Positions 42,388 through 50,734 of a stretch of 64,000 nt of DNA are shown here, one piece after another. How positions within the stretch are numbered: position 1 is the first letter of the stretch; every line of letters begins with the position of its first letter. The stretch is from positions 186,001-250,000 of the forward strand of contig NZ_JAGENB010000004.1 in assembly GCF_019991125.1 (NCBI RefSeq), read 5' to 3'. The translations under genes and the position numbers were made by a program. Source of the stretch: Phyllobacterium calauticae. Its GTDB lineage: Bacteria; Pseudomonadota; Alphaproteobacteria; Rhizobiales; Rhizobiaceae. The notes beneath the pieces are model-generated. The model worked only from the letters and a program-made list of their open reading frames with translations, did not search any database and was not told where the DNA came from.

Positions 42388-43010
42388 GACAGTGTCGCAT
42401 TATCGCAACCAGTCTTCTCATCTGCACCGCTTCGGCCGGAGGGTCTTTTGGCGCGGCGCAGAATGATCCGACCTGGCCCTGCGTGCAACGCAAGGTGCCC
42501 GAATTGTCTGTTGGTCAGGTTTGGAATGGTCCGGATATTCCCGACTCCGCAAAGGGCTGGGACAACGATGCTGCAATCCATGCTCTGGTCGATGATTTGG
42601 CGGCGCGCCGCAATCCGCTCGATACAGCCCGGACAAGAATCGTCGAATTTGCCAACGGCCTGCCGAGGGACCAGGTGAATGACAAGATGTTGCTGCTGTT
42701 CCAGGGTCTGTTCGACACACTGAACCGCGAGCGAATTCAGGTCATCTCCGGCATTTCACGCTATGCCGGCAAACAGCGCGAAATAGCGGATGATCTGCGC
42801 AAGGAAGCGGCCAGGGTCGATGCCATGCGCGGCAAACCTGATACAGACCCGGATGATCTGGACCGGGCCAATGAGCGATTGACCTGGGAAACACGGATAT
42901 TCCAAGAACGCGTGCAGTCCTTAACCTATGTTTGTGAGGTGCCGACCATCATCGAACAGAGGCTTTATAGCCTGTCCAAGACCATCGGCCAATCCATGCT
43001 CAAGCAATAG
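42384..43010 (+). CDS. Exported helical protein ending the Ped/Lut cluster
   Basis: The 208-residue protein has an N-terminal signal peptide (IIATSLLICTASAGGSFGAAQ), a PTWPCVQRKVPELSVGQVW segment and a long charged helical region (about 80-190) that may form a coiled coil, with a second cysteine in TYVCEVPTII that could pair with the first. The start is a TTG at 42384 overlapping the permease stop, behind the strong ribosome site AGGGAGGAAA. It resembles the unnamed exported last protein of lut clusters. Function unknown; it converges on pqqE with a 3-base gap. Confidence 0.78.
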   Translation: MRQCRIIATSLLICTASAGGSFGAAQNDPTWPCVQRKVPELSVGQVWNGPDIPDSAKGWDNDAAIHALVDDLAARRNPLDTARTRIVEFANGLPRDQVNDKMLLLFQGLFDTLNRERIQVISGISRYAGKQREIADDLRKEAARVDAMRGKPDTDPDDLDRANERLTWETRIFQERVQSLTYVCEVPTIIEQRLYSLSKTIGQSMLKQ

Positions 43011-43013
43011 CCT

Positions 43014-44138
43014 TCAGGCAATGGGCCCAGCCGTCTTGCCAATACGGCGATAGATGAAGCCATCCGGCGTCGCGTCCGGGGATTTTGCTGTCACGGCTTC
43101 ATCGATCAGCGCGGCCATCCGCGCGTGCAACGGTGATTTGATGCAGGCCGGGTCAGTCGCGGCGGCATCCCCCGCGATCGCCATGGCCTGACAGCGGCAG
43201 CCGCCCCAATCTATTTCCTGCCGTTCGCAGCTGCGGCACGGCTCCTGCATCCAGTCTGTCCCGCGAAACGCATTGAACGTCGGGGATTCATGCCAGATGC
43301 GACTGAGGCTCCACGCGCCGAAGCGTTCGAAATGCAGTGATTTGATCGATGCGGCCGCGTGGCACGGCAATACGGTTCCATCCGGTGCAACCATGAAGGC
43401 ATCCCGCGCCCATCCCCCCATGCATGGCTTGGGATACACGGCGAAATAATCGGGTGTGACGAAGTCAATCGTCATGATACCGCGAAGCCGTTCCTGTGCT
43501 TCCTCGACGATCTGCACCTGCCGCTCGACAGCTTCCCGCTCGGGCATCAGCACCTTGCGATTGACGAGTGCCCAGCCCGCATATTGCACATTGGCAATCT
43601 CCAGCCGTTCCGCGCCAAGCTCAAGCGCCAGATCGATGAAATCCGGCACCTCTTCCATATTATGGCGGTGTATTGGGGCATTGATGGTCAGTGGAAGACC
43701 GGCCGCACGAACGCGACGGGCCGTTTCGAGCTTCTTTTCGTGCGCGCCGCGAGCGTTGCCTATCTTCTCGGTCGTTGCAGCAAAAGCACCCTGAAAACTC
43801 AGCTGGATATGATCGAGCCCGGCATCAGCGAGGGCTTCGATACGCCCCTCGGCAATCCCGACCCCGGCCGTGATCAGATTGGTGTAAACACCGCGTTTGG
43901 CCAGACCGGCGACGAGTTCGGCAAGATCAGTGCGCAGCGTCGGTTCGCCGCCGGATAGATGCACCTGGAGAACCCCGAGATCCGCTGCCTGTTCGAACAG
44001 GGCAAGCCAGCCGGCCGTATCCATCTCGCGGTTTGCTTTGAGCAATTCAACCGGGTTGGAGCAGTAGGCACACTGCAAGGGACAACGGTGGGTCAGCTCC
44101 GCCAGCATGCCAATCGGCGGCAGCACAGGGCTCAGCAT
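43014..44138 (-). CDS. pqqE: PQQ biosynthesis radical SAM enzyme PqqE
   Basis: PqqE is a radical SAM enzyme that cross-links Glu and Tyr of the PqqA peptide, bound to PqqD, in the first step of PQQ synthesis. The 374-residue protein shows the radical SAM motif HRCPLQCAYCSNP, the peptide-partner region HLSGGEPTLR, and C-terminal SPASM cluster cysteines in EPCRSCERQEIDWGGCRCQA. I choose ATG 44138 (MLSPVLPPIGMLAELTH), which overlaps the pqqD end by 7 bases; ATG 44165 is an alternative. Confidence 0.95.
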   Translation of the reverse strand: MLSPVLPPIGMLAELTHRCPLQCAYCSNPVELLKANREMDTAGWLALFEQAADLGVLQVHLSGGEPTLRTDLAELVAGLAKRGVYTNLITAGVGIAEGRIEALADAGLDHIQLSFQGAFAATTEKIGNARGAHEKKLETARRVRAAGLPLTINAPIHRHNMEEVPDFIDLALELGAERLEIANVQYAGWALVNRKVLMPEREAVERQVQIVEEAQERLRGIMTIDFVTPDYFAVYPKPCMGGWARDAFMVAPDGTVLPCHAAASIKSLHFERFGAWSLSRIWHESPTFNAFRGTDWMQEPCRSCERQEIDWGGCRCQAMAIAGDAAATDPACIKSPLHARMAALIDEAVTAKSPDATPDGFIYRRIGKTAGPIA

Positions 44139-44434
44139 AACGACACCAGGAACTTGTCGGACCATTCCTGCAGGAAGGCGCTGATATCAGGCGCGATTTC
44201 TTCCTGCTCCGCGGTGTACTGATCGGCAAGAAGCGCAATCATCTGTGCCACATTGTGGCGGCCATCGCACAGCTGCAAAATGTCGAGGCTGACTTCATTC
44301 GGCCAAAATATTTTCTCCGGCGACAACAGCGCCCAAGCTTCGCGCACACCATCATATTGCAGCCGCACATGACGCCTCAAAGCAGGCCGTGACTGCATCG
44401 ACACGATAGCACGGGAGCGGACTGCTGCAGTCAT
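44132..44434 (-). CDS. pqqD: PQQ biosynthesis peptide chaperone PqqD
   Basis: PqqD binds the PqqA peptide and presents it to PqqE. The 100-residue protein has the usual core (HVRLQYDGVREAWALLSPEKIFWPNEVSLDILQLCDG). The start overlaps pqqC by 4 bases and the end overlaps pqqE, in the standard pqqABCDE order. Confidence 0.94.
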   Translation of the reverse strand: MTAAVRSRAIVSMQSRPALRRHVRLQYDGVREAWALLSPEKIFWPNEVSLDILQLCDGRHNVAQMIALLADQYTAEQEEIAPDISAFLQEWSDKFLVSLC

Positions 44435-45186
44435 GCTGCCTCCGGAACAAAGGCACCGGGCGGTATATTGCCCTTCTCACCATAAGCATGCGCCAACGCG
44501 TCCAGCATCGCCCAGAGGACATCACATTTGAAGACAAGCGCATTGATCACCGACTGCTGCTTCTCGGCATTGTCGGCATGTTTCATTACATAGGCGAGTG
44601 CAAAATCGGAATCGCGCGAGGCAAGCGCCGGACGCTTTTCGAAATAGGCGAGAATATCCGCGGTGATATAGTCATATTTCGCCAGCATCGCCGGAACGCG
44701 CTCGCCGATGATGATGGGCGAGAACAGTTCCGTCAGCGACGACGCGACGGATTCGAGCATTGTCCGGTTCGTGCAGTAGGACAGATAGGCACCGACGGCA
44801 AAGCGTGTGCCCGGCAACACGAATTTCTCGCTTTTGACCATATCGGCATCAAGTCCGAGACCCGTTGCGAGCTTCAACCAGCGGGCAATACCGCCGCTCC
44901 AGCCGTCACCGCCATCATGGTCTTCTATCCGTTTGCGCCATTCGGCGCGGAACGCGGGATCGTCCGACCGCATGATGATGGCAGCATCCTTGCGCGGAAT
45001 GACCGATTGGTAGGAATAACGGTTGAGAGCCCAGGCCTGCATCTGACCCTTGCTCAGAGCGCCGCTGGTCATCTGGTGATGGAATGGGTGTCGGTTGTGA
45101 TAGCGCGCTGCACCCACGTCACGCAGAACGTTTTCAAGCTGGGCCGGAGATAATCCACCACGTGCCGCATCGCCAAATTCGCTCAA
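44431..45186 (-). CDS. pqqC: Pyrroloquinoline-quinone synthase PqqC
   Basis: PqqC is the cofactor-free oxidase that closes the ring and oxidises the last intermediate to PQQ. The 251-residue all-helical protein shows YHNRHPFHHQMTSG, WALNRYSYQSVIPRKDAAI, EDHDGGDGWSGGIARWLKL, AVGAYLSYCTNRTMLESVASSLTELF and YVMKHADNAEKQQ, all typical. Overlaps of 4 bases on both sides couple it to pqqB and pqqD. Confidence 0.96.
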   Translation of the reverse strand: MSEFGDAARGGLSPAQLENVLRDVGAARYHNRHPFHHQMTSGALSKGQMQAWALNRYSYQSVIPRKDAAIIMRSDDPAFRAEWRKRIEDHDGGDGWSGGIARWLKLATGLGLDADMVKSEKFVLPGTRFAVGAYLSYCTNRTMLESVASSLTELFSPIIIGERVPAMLAKYDYITADILAYFEKRPALASRDSDFALAYVMKHADNAEKQQSVINALVFKCDVLWAMLDALAHAYGEKGNIPPGAFVPEAA

Positions 45187-46121
45187 AGCCTGACCTCCAT
45201 GCCATCGAATGCTATTTTCCAGCCTGCATCGACGGTCGCGGCGTGCGCGGCCGATGCGGTGTCAAGGACGGGATTGGTGTTGTTGATGTGAACGTAAATC
45301 CGGTTGCTGATGCCAAGTTCTGCCAGCGCAGCCAATGACCCGTTTTCACCTGAAATGGAGACATGCCCCATCCGTGCGCCGGTCTTTGAACCGACGCCCG
45401 CCGCAACCATTTCGTCGTCGGTGTACAGAGTGCCGTCAAAGAGCAGACAATCGGCCCGCTGCAGTCTCGACTTGAGTGCCGCATCGATGCGCGCACAACC
45501 CGGGACATAGAATGCTGCCCGTTCGCCATCGCTCGAGGAAATGCGAAGGCCGATCGTATCGCCCTCCTGCGTACCAAAACCTTCACCTGCCTTGCTGTTA
45601 TCCTCAAGAAACAGCGCCACCTTGCCGGGGACGGGAAAAACTTCAACGGTAATTCCCGTCGGAGTTTTCGCGACATCAAGAATATCGGTTTTTCCGCCGA
45701 TCTTCAGCTCACGCCGGTCAACAAGCGCTCGATCAAGCACGTTGAAGATGGAATTGGCCTCAAGCACATCGAGCACACGGCGCGTCGCATAAATCACGAA
45801 CGGCTCGCGCTCACGCAAGCTGAGCAGTCCGGCAATGTGATCGACATCGGCATTGGTCAGGACCACCGCGCGTATCGGCGTCGAACGCAAGCGTCCGTTC
45901 TCCTGTGGCTGAAGTTCCGGTGTCGCCGCGATCTGCTGGCGAATATCAGGCGACGCATTGAAGAGAACCCAGTCCGTTCCATTCGAGCTGACGGCAAGAC
46001 TGGATTGCGTGCGGGAACGCACGCTTTCATCGCCGTTCCATGCGCGGCGGCTCAATTGATAATTGCAATTCCATTGGGGAAACCCGCCGCCAGCCGCCGA
46101 GCCGATTATTTTCAATCGCAT
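45183..46121 (-). CDS. pqqB: PQQ biosynthesis protein PqqB
   Basis: PqqB is a metallo-beta-lactamase-fold hydroxylase that acts on the cross-linked Glu-Tyr dipeptide. The 312-residue protein starts at ATG 46121 (MRLKIIGSAAGGGFPQWNCN, the conserved opening); a TTG nine bases upstream is less likely. Also seen: VVLTNADVDHIAGLLSLRE (metal site with aspartate-His in place of a full HxHxDH), DGTLYTDDEM and MGHVSISGENGS. It follows pqqA after 69 bases containing a hairpin. Confidence 0.95.
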   Translation of the reverse strand: MRLKIIGSAAGGGFPQWNCNYQLSRRAWNGDESVRSRTQSSLAVSSNGTDWVLFNASPDIRQQIAATPELQPQENGRLRSTPIRAVVLTNADVDHIAGLLSLREREPFVIYATRRVLDVLEANSIFNVLDRALVDRRELKIGGKTDILDVAKTPTGITVEVFPVPGKVALFLEDNSKAGEGFGTQEGDTIGLRISSSDGERAAFYVPGCARIDAALKSRLQRADCLLFDGTLYTDDEMVAAGVGSKTGARMGHVSISGENGSLAALAELGISNRIYVHINNTNPVLDTASAAHAATVDAGWKIAFDGMEVRL

Positions 46122-46151
46122 TGCGCGCAATACCCCAACAGGCCGGAATCC

Positions 46152-46178
46152 GCCCCGCGTGATTGGCTCACGCAGGGC
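46152..46178 (-). terminator. Hairpin in the pqqA-pqqB gap (attenuator)
   Basis: GCCCCGCGTG and CACGCAGGGC form a 10-base stem with one C-A mismatch around a 7-base loop, 12 bases after the pqqA stop. No T-run follows. Hairpins between pqqA and pqqB are known to lower read-through or stabilise the pqqA message, giving an excess of the substrate peptide over the enzymes. The role here is inferred by analogy. Confidence 0.6.
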
Positions 46179-46190
46179 GAAGACTGGAGA

Positions 46191-46286
46191 TTACTTCTTC
46201 GTCTTCAGTTCAGCAGGCATGTAACGCGTCAGTTCCATACCAGCAGCAACCTGACACATGGTCGGCTTTGTCCAAATTTTCTTCAT
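46191..46286 (-). CDS. pqqA: PQQ precursor peptide PqqA
   Basis: This 31-residue peptide is the substrate from which PQQ is cut. The sequence runs MKKIWTKPTM to ELKTKK and contains the required Glu-x3-Tyr in MELTRYMP (Glu18, Tyr22), whose side chains become PQQ. The start ATG 46286 has a GGAGG ribosome site 6 bases upstream. It is too short for usual gene finding. A 9-base-stem hairpin lies 18 bases upstream of its start and another after its stop. Confidence 0.97.
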   Translation of the reverse strand: MKKIWTKPTMCQVAAGMELTRYMPAELKTKK

Positions 46287-46304
46287 GCTAGCCTCCTTCT
46301 ATCC

Positions 46305-46326
46305 AAAGATCACCGCAGTGATCTTT
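46305..46326 (-). terminator. Hairpin between the CXXCW gene and pqqA
   Basis: AAAGATCAC-CGCA-GTGATCTTT is a perfect 9-base stem with a 4-base loop, 37 bases after the stop of the CXXCW gene on the minus-strand transcript. It may end or attenuate the xox transcript and sits directly in the pqqA leader, so it could also be an operator or leader structure for pqqA. No long T-run follows. Confidence 0.5.
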
Positions 46327-46363
46327 CTCCGCCACCATACGCCATCATGGCGCAGGATCTAAA

Positions 46364-46945
46364 TTAATAGGGTTCATTTTTTTGTGTGGCTTGCCCCGCC
46401 GCGATCCAGCCGTCCGTGCCGAGCGGATACCAGAAGACCGAACGATATCCCCATTCGACTGCTCTTTTGGCGGCATTCCACGACATCCAGCAATTCTCCA
46501 TACAATAGAACAACACCCTTCGATTCTTCCCATGCCCGAGACGCGATTCCAGTCCCTTGCGGAAATAGGCTTCCGTCTCCTTGTTCAAAATTCCGTACCC
46601 TGTGTTTGCGAGCCAGACGCTCCCGGGGATGTCCTCCCGCACCTTGTCTCGCCATATGGTTCCGGCCGGAAGATTTGCCGGTTTAGGATCATGCGGGAGC
46701 ACGTCAATAAAAACGGTTTCCTTGTCTTTCCACAGAGCGATGGCCTCATCCGTCGTTACCACTTTCGCTCCCTTCAGCGTCGTAGGAACGGGAGCCCGGT
46801 ACAGCTCTGTCCGGTATCCCTCCGGTTCAGGCGCATTTCCTTCCGCACCAGCCTGATTGACACCCGTGTTCATCAAAAGGACTGCAACGACAAAGCAGAT
46901 CGGCGCCGCGTCGCCCAACGGGCTATTGCGTGATCGGCTTGTCAT
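46364..46945 (-). CDS. PQQ-dependent catabolism-associated CXXCW protein (rhodanese-like, exported)
   Basis: The 193-residue protein has an N-terminal signal or anchor segment (APICFVVAVLLMNTGVNQAGA) and a rhodanese-like domain (about 60-185). The active-site loop reads YCMENCWMSWNAAKRA: a CxxCW motif replaces the single-cysteine rhodanese loop, as in the subgroup linked to PQQ dehydrogenases. It may transfer sulfur or act in disulfide chemistry in the periplasm, perhaps on the adjacent vicinal cysteines of XoxF; this is inference. Its start lies 23 bases inside the end of xoxJ. Confidence 0.87.
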   Translation of the reverse strand: MTSRSRNSPLGDAAPICFVVAVLLMNTGVNQAGAEGNAPEPEGYRTELYRAPVPTTLKGAKVVTTDEAIALWKDKETVFIDVLPHDPKPANLPAGTIWRDKVREDIPGSVWLANTGYGILNKETEAYFRKGLESRLGHGKNRRVLFYCMENCWMSWNAAKRAVEWGYRSVFWYPLGTDGWIAAGQATQKNEPY

Positions 46946-47783
46946 TTTCGTCTATCAGCGGCACATGGTATTCGCCCAGAATCCGATTGATCTCAGGCTG
47001 GTTCTCCTTGATGACCTTGTTCAATGTCCGCTTCCATTCCTGATCGGACGGACGCACACCCATGGTGATCCGGTAAGCCATGTGCCCGGACTTTTCCTTT
47101 GCCAGCGAGACAACCGCCAGATCCGGATTGATCTCATGCGCATAATAGCCCGCCATTGGACCCCAAAGGACTGCCACATCTATGGTGCCCTTCATTAGGT
47201 CCTTGATCATCACGTCAGCCATGGACGGTGCGAGGCGTGTGTCCACCATCAAGGGATAGGGAACAACGCTGCGCATGTAACCGGCCTTGGCAAGATTGGC
47301 AGCCGGCGGCGTTCCCGCAACAACACCGATCTTCTTGCCTTCCAACGTCTTGTCCTCGATCGACACCACGTCGTCGAGCCCGGCTCCCTTCCTGTAGACC
47401 ATGACATAGGTAGAGCGATAATAGGCGTTGGTGTTCTGCACGAGATCATCGCCTTGGGCATATCCCATGATGATATCGCAATGGTTGGACCGCAGTGTAT
47501 TGCGAACGAAGCCGGTCGCCATAGGATACCAGGTGTAGGCCACCGATTTCCGTCCGGTTTTGGCCGCGACCAGTTCCGCCAGCTTGTTTTCAAACCCTTT
47601 GCCGCTTTGATCGGAAAACGGCATATTCGACGGGTCTGCGCATACACGCAGTATATCCGGATCGACAAGCTCACCGGCAGCTCCCAGGCCGGCGCTCTGC
47701 GCCAAGGCAGCCGACGGCACAGCGAGCATCGCTGCAATCAAGGCTGCGATCCGGTATTGGCGGGATTTCGCGCGCTGCATCAT
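46923..47783 (-). CDS. xoxJ: XoxJ, periplasmic binding protein-like methanol oxidation protein
   Basis: XoxJ (MoxJ/MxaJ-like) is a periplasmic type 2 binding-fold protein required with XoxF, proposed to help activate the dehydrogenase. The 286-residue precursor starts at ATG 47783, 2 bases before the xoxG stop on the transcript, and has a signal peptide ending PSAALAQSA. Body motifs: LRVCADPSNMPFSDQSGKGFENKLAELVA, YTWYPMATGFVRNTLRSNHCDIIMGY, GPMAGYYAHE. Third gene of xoxFGJ. Confidence 0.93.
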   Translation of the reverse strand: MMQRAKSRQYRIAALIAAMLAVPSAALAQSAGLGAAGELVDPDILRVCADPSNMPFSDQSGKGFENKLAELVAAKTGRKSVAYTWYPMATGFVRNTLRSNHCDIIMGYAQGDDLVQNTNAYYRSTYVMVYRKGAGLDDVVSIEDKTLEGKKIGVVAGTPPAANLAKAGYMRSVVPYPLMVDTRLAPSMADVMIKDLMKGTIDVAVLWGPMAGYYAHEINPDLAVVSLAKEKSGHMAYRITMGVRPSDQEWKRTLNKVIKENQPEINRILGEYHVPLIDENDKPITQ

Positions 47784-47784
47784 C

Positions 47785-48309
47785 TCATCCACCCATGCAT
47801 GAATCTTCCGCCTGTTTGGCGGTCGCCGACTTGTCTTCATGCCTTGCAGGACGCCCTCGCGGAAGGTCCCCGACAGCACGGGCGCGCAGATAGACGTAGA
47901 GATCGTCCATGTAGCAATAAACGTTCTTGTTGTCGCCGAAGGCCGGCATCACCTTGTCGTTGCCGTTCGACAGATTCTTACGGCCTCCCGCCACTGTCGA
48001 CAGGAAATCGGCGTAGGACATTGTCTTGAGCGAATCGGCGAGAACCGGCGCAAACGACGACCCCGCACCGTCTGCTCCATGACAGACATTGCATTCCGAA
48101 TTGAACCGCCGGTAACCACTGTATGTATGCCAATCAACAGTTCCATCCGGTTGTATCTTGAATGTCGGATTTCCGTCCTTGTCGGCGTATTTGCCATTGT
48201 CGTCGGAAACAACCGCAGCTGCGGCCTTGTCATCGGCACGGCTGCTGCCTTGCCCTATCAGGAGAGCAAGAGTGGCAGTGACGGCCAGAAGGATTGTTCG
48301 AATCGGCAT
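47785..48309 (-). CDS. xoxG: XoxG, c-type cytochrome electron acceptor of XoxF
   Basis: XoxG is the periplasmic cytochrome cL-type partner that takes electrons from lanthanide methanol dehydrogenase. The 174-residue precursor starts at ATG 48309 (MPIRTILLAV) with GAGG about 8 bases upstream. It has a signal peptide to about GSSRADDK, the heme motif CNVCH (Cys73, Cys76, His77) and a likely axial methionine in KVMPAFGDN (Met111). A C-terminal tail with two extra cysteines (YCYMDD, DSCMGG) may form a disulfide. Confidence 0.93.
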   Translation of the reverse strand: MPIRTILLAVTATLALLIGQGSSRADDKAAAAVVSDDNGKYADKDGNPTFKIQPDGTVDWHTYSGYRRFNSECNVCHGADGAGSSFAPVLADSLKTMSYADFLSTVAGGRKNLSNGNDKVMPAFGDNKNVYCYMDDLYVYLRARAVGDLPRGRPARHEDKSATAKQAEDSCMGG

Positions 48310-48400
48310 TCGGTAACCTCGCATTCGCGCGTCGGGCAACACCTGTTGGCGCCAGCTCAACGGTTATGATTGATCATCAGGTATCGGTCAGGTGACACGA

Positions 48401-48430
48401 GGGGCCCGGCCTGATTGAAACCGGGCGCCC
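48401..48430 (-). terminator. Hairpin between xoxF and xoxG
   Basis: GGGGCCCGG and CCGGGCGCCC pair as a 9-base GC-rich stem with one bulge around an 11-base loop, in the 146-base gap after the xoxF stop. There is no T-run. It probably protects or partly ends the xoxF message so that xoxF exceeds xoxG and xoxJ. Inference from position. Confidence 0.5.
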
Positions 48431-48455
48431 TGTTCAAGTGACTGCTCGCCCCGGT

Positions 48456-50282
48456 TTATTCGGGGACGGCGAAAACGGTCAGCTGACCGCCCAAAGCCGT
48501 ATAGTCGGAGAGACCGGCATAACCGCCGACTGCGCCCAGACCATCCGTACCTTTTGTCAGACCGGCAGCAAGACCAATGCCTGCCCAGCCACCAACACCG
48601 GACAGAACGGCAACATATTGTTTGCCCTTGTGTTCGTAGGTGGTGACGTTGCCGATAATGCCGGAAGGAGTCTTGAACTTGTACAGTTCCTTGCCGTTCT
48701 TATCGACTGCCTTCAGATAACCTTCAAGCGTACCGTAGAACACCACATCGCCATCGGTTGCCAGCGCACCGGACCAGACCGAGAACTGCTCGGGTTTGGA
48801 CCAGACGATTTCACCCTTTGCCGCATCCCAGGCAATGAAGTTGCCCATGCCGCCATGGCTGTTCGGAGCGGGATACATGGAAAGCGTTGCGCCGATGTAA
48901 GGTTGACCGGCGGTATAGCTGACCTTGTAGGGCTCGTAATCCATGCAGACATGGTTTGTCGGTACATAGAAGAGTTTCGTCTTTGGTGAATAGCTGGCAG
49001 GCTGCTGATCCTTGGTACCAAGTGCAGCAGGGCAAATACCCGTCGTGTTGACGTCTTCACCCTGTTTTGCCGTCGAATATTTGTCAACGACGACAGGACG
49101 TCCATAGTCCTTGCTGTTCTTGTCCATCACGACTTCTGTTGCCCAGTTCACAGCCGGATCGTATTTCTTGGCTACCAGAAGTTCGCCGGTTGCACGGTCC
49201 AGAGTGTAGGCAAAGCCGTTGCGATCAAAATGCACCAGCACATTGCGATCCTTGCCGTCTATTTTGATATCATCTGCAAGGATCATCTCATTGACGCCGT
49301 CATAATCCCACTCGTCATGCGGGGTCATCTGGTACAGCCACTTCGCCATACCGGTGTCGGCATCACGGGCCATGATTGTCATGGACCACTTGTTGTCGCC
49401 GGGACGCTGGCTGGGATTCCATGTGGATGGGTTACCCGTGCCATAATAGATGAGGTTCAATTTGGGATCATAAGAATACCAACCCCACGTTGTTCCACCA
49501 CCGATCTTCCACTGATCGCCTTCCCACGTCTTGGTGCTGGAATCTGCGCCAACCGGCTTACCGAGTTGGGTCGTCTTTTCCGGATCGATCAATGTGTCCT
49601 TGTCCGGACCAATTGACCACGCCCGCCAGGCCTGCTTGCCATCTTTGATATTATAGGCAGTCAAAGCACCGCGAACCCCGAACTCACCACCGGAAATACC
49701 GACGATGACTTTGTCCTTGACGACCATCGGAGCAGATGTACCGGATTCGCCTTTACTGCCATCGGCAGCTTCACCATTCTTCACAGACCATTCGGGCTTG
49801 CCGGTTTTTGCATCGAGAGCTACGAGGGTTGTATCGGCTTGGTACAGGAAAATCTTGCCATCGCCATAAGCTACGCCGCGATTAACGGTATCGCAGCACA
49901 TGATTGGAATAACATTGGGGTCCTGTTTGGGTTCATATTTCCACAGGATCTTGCCGTCATTGTTCAGGTCAAGCGCATAGACTGTATTCGGATAGGGCGC
50001 ATGGACATACATGACATCCCCTATGATGAGCGGGCCACCTTCGTGACCACGCAGCACGCCTGTCGAAAACGTCCAGGCGACCTGAAGGTTCTTGACGTTG
50101 TCCTTGTTGATCTTATTGAGTTTTGAATATCGGGTGTTGGCATAATCGCCGGTCTGGATCGCCCAGTCCTTCGAATTGGAAATCAGGGCTTGCAGATCGT
50201 CATTGGCTAAAGCTCCTCCCGCCAATGAAAACGACAGAGTAAAGGTGGCCAACGCTCGCATTAAATTCTTGTGTACACGCAT
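48456..50282 (-). CDS. xoxF: Lanthanide-dependent methanol dehydrogenase XoxF
   Basis: XoxF is the periplasmic PQQ enzyme oxidising methanol to formaldehyde or formate. The 608-residue precursor has a signal peptide to about GGALAN and an eight-bladed propeller. Metal and cofactor residues are visible: Glu200 ([10 protein letters not shown]), Asn284 ([11 protein letters not shown]), catalytic Asp326 and the extra Asp328 in EWDYDGV, which marks lanthanide rather than calcium enzymes; the vicinal disulfide is Cys129-Cys130 (IPIMCCDTV). A strong ribosome site (TAGGGAGGA) precedes ATG 50282. First gene of xoxFGJ; no mxaF or mxaI gene is in the window. Confidence 0.97.
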   Translation of the reverse strand: MRVHKNLMRALATFTLSFSLAGGALANDDLQALISNSKDWAIQTGDYANTRYSKLNKINKDNVKNLQVAWTFSTGVLRGHEGGPLIIGDVMYVHAPYPNTVYALDLNNDGKILWKYEPKQDPNVIPIMCCDTVNRGVAYGDGKIFLYQADTTLVALDAKTGKPEWSVKNGEAADGSKGESGTSAPMVVKDKVIVGISGGEFGVRGALTAYNIKDGKQAWRAWSIGPDKDTLIDPEKTTQLGKPVGADSSTKTWEGDQWKIGGGTTWGWYSYDPKLNLIYYGTGNPSTWNPSQRPGDNKWSMTIMARDADTGMAKWLYQMTPHDEWDYDGVNEMILADDIKIDGKDRNVLVHFDRNGFAYTLDRATGELLVAKKYDPAVNWATEVVMDKNSKDYGRPVVVDKYSTAKQGEDVNTTGICPAALGTKDQQPASYSPKTKLFYVPTNHVCMDYEPYKVSYTAGQPYIGATLSMYPAPNSHGGMGNFIAWDAAKGEIVWSKPEQFSVWSGALATDGDVVFYGTLEGYLKAVDKNGKELYKFKTPSGIIGNVTTYEHKGKQYVAVLSGVGGWAGIGLAAGLTKGTDGLGAVGGYAGLSDYTALGGQLTVFAVPE

Positions 50283-50734
50283 TATGAGTCCTCCCTAAGT
50301 TCACATTTATGAACCATCGGGCGGAGCCGTTTATCACAGCGGTCCGCTCCATTAGCTCACGCAAATGGGGAAGTATTTCCGGCAGCGTGTCACGACCTAA
50401 GCCAGGCGCGCAGAGGGCACCGTTACTGCCCACCCCGCTTGGCCTACGAAGACTGTCACCACTCCCTTGACGGTAACGTCCTTGAAGCCGGAAACAAGGT
50501 GACGATAGGAGAAAGATTTGCATTAGGCAAGCATGTTTATCAATTTATATTTTCTGCGCTGCAATATATATATCTTGCACCGCAACATATATCGCATTTT
50601 CCTATTTTATTCTACAATCTATATGATCATCATGATTTGATACTTTAATACTGGACAATTCTTGCCAATCAATATTATTATTTTCTATCCATTTGAAAAA
50701 TGCGGCACCTCACCAGCGCGAAGGCAACGGCCCG
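50283..50734. other. Divergent control region of xoxF
   Basis: About 450 bases between xoxF (minus) and the exported four-cysteine protein gene (plus) hold no convincing gene. The xoxF leader includes a small inverted repeat GTTCA-CATTTA-TGAAC at 50299-50314. The part from 50520 to 50690 is strikingly AT-rich for this window and contains the tandem repeats at 50561-50593. Promoters for both genes should lie here. Confidence 0.5.
50561..50593. promoter_or_regulatory. Tandem repeats GCAA(T/C)ATATAT in the xoxF control region
   Basis: GCAATATATATATC at 50561 and GCAACATATATC at 50582 are direct copies whose starts are 21 bases apart, that is two DNA turns. This arrangement is typical of response-regulator or LuxR-type binding on one face of the helix. 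Control of xoxF or of the gene at 50735 is inferred. Confidence 0.4.

Noticed and set aside
48456-50282. Calcium-type methanol dehydrogenase MxaF
   Set aside because: The DYD motif and absence of a small subunit gene mxaI point to XoxF.
50439-50648. 69-codon open frame upstream of the xoxF control repeats
   Set aside because: No ribosome site, odd amino acid make-up and it covers the AT-rich control region.
50520-50690. AT-rich stretch as a replication origin
   Set aside because: No DnaA-box cluster, repABC gene or iterons were seen; a promoter region explains it better.
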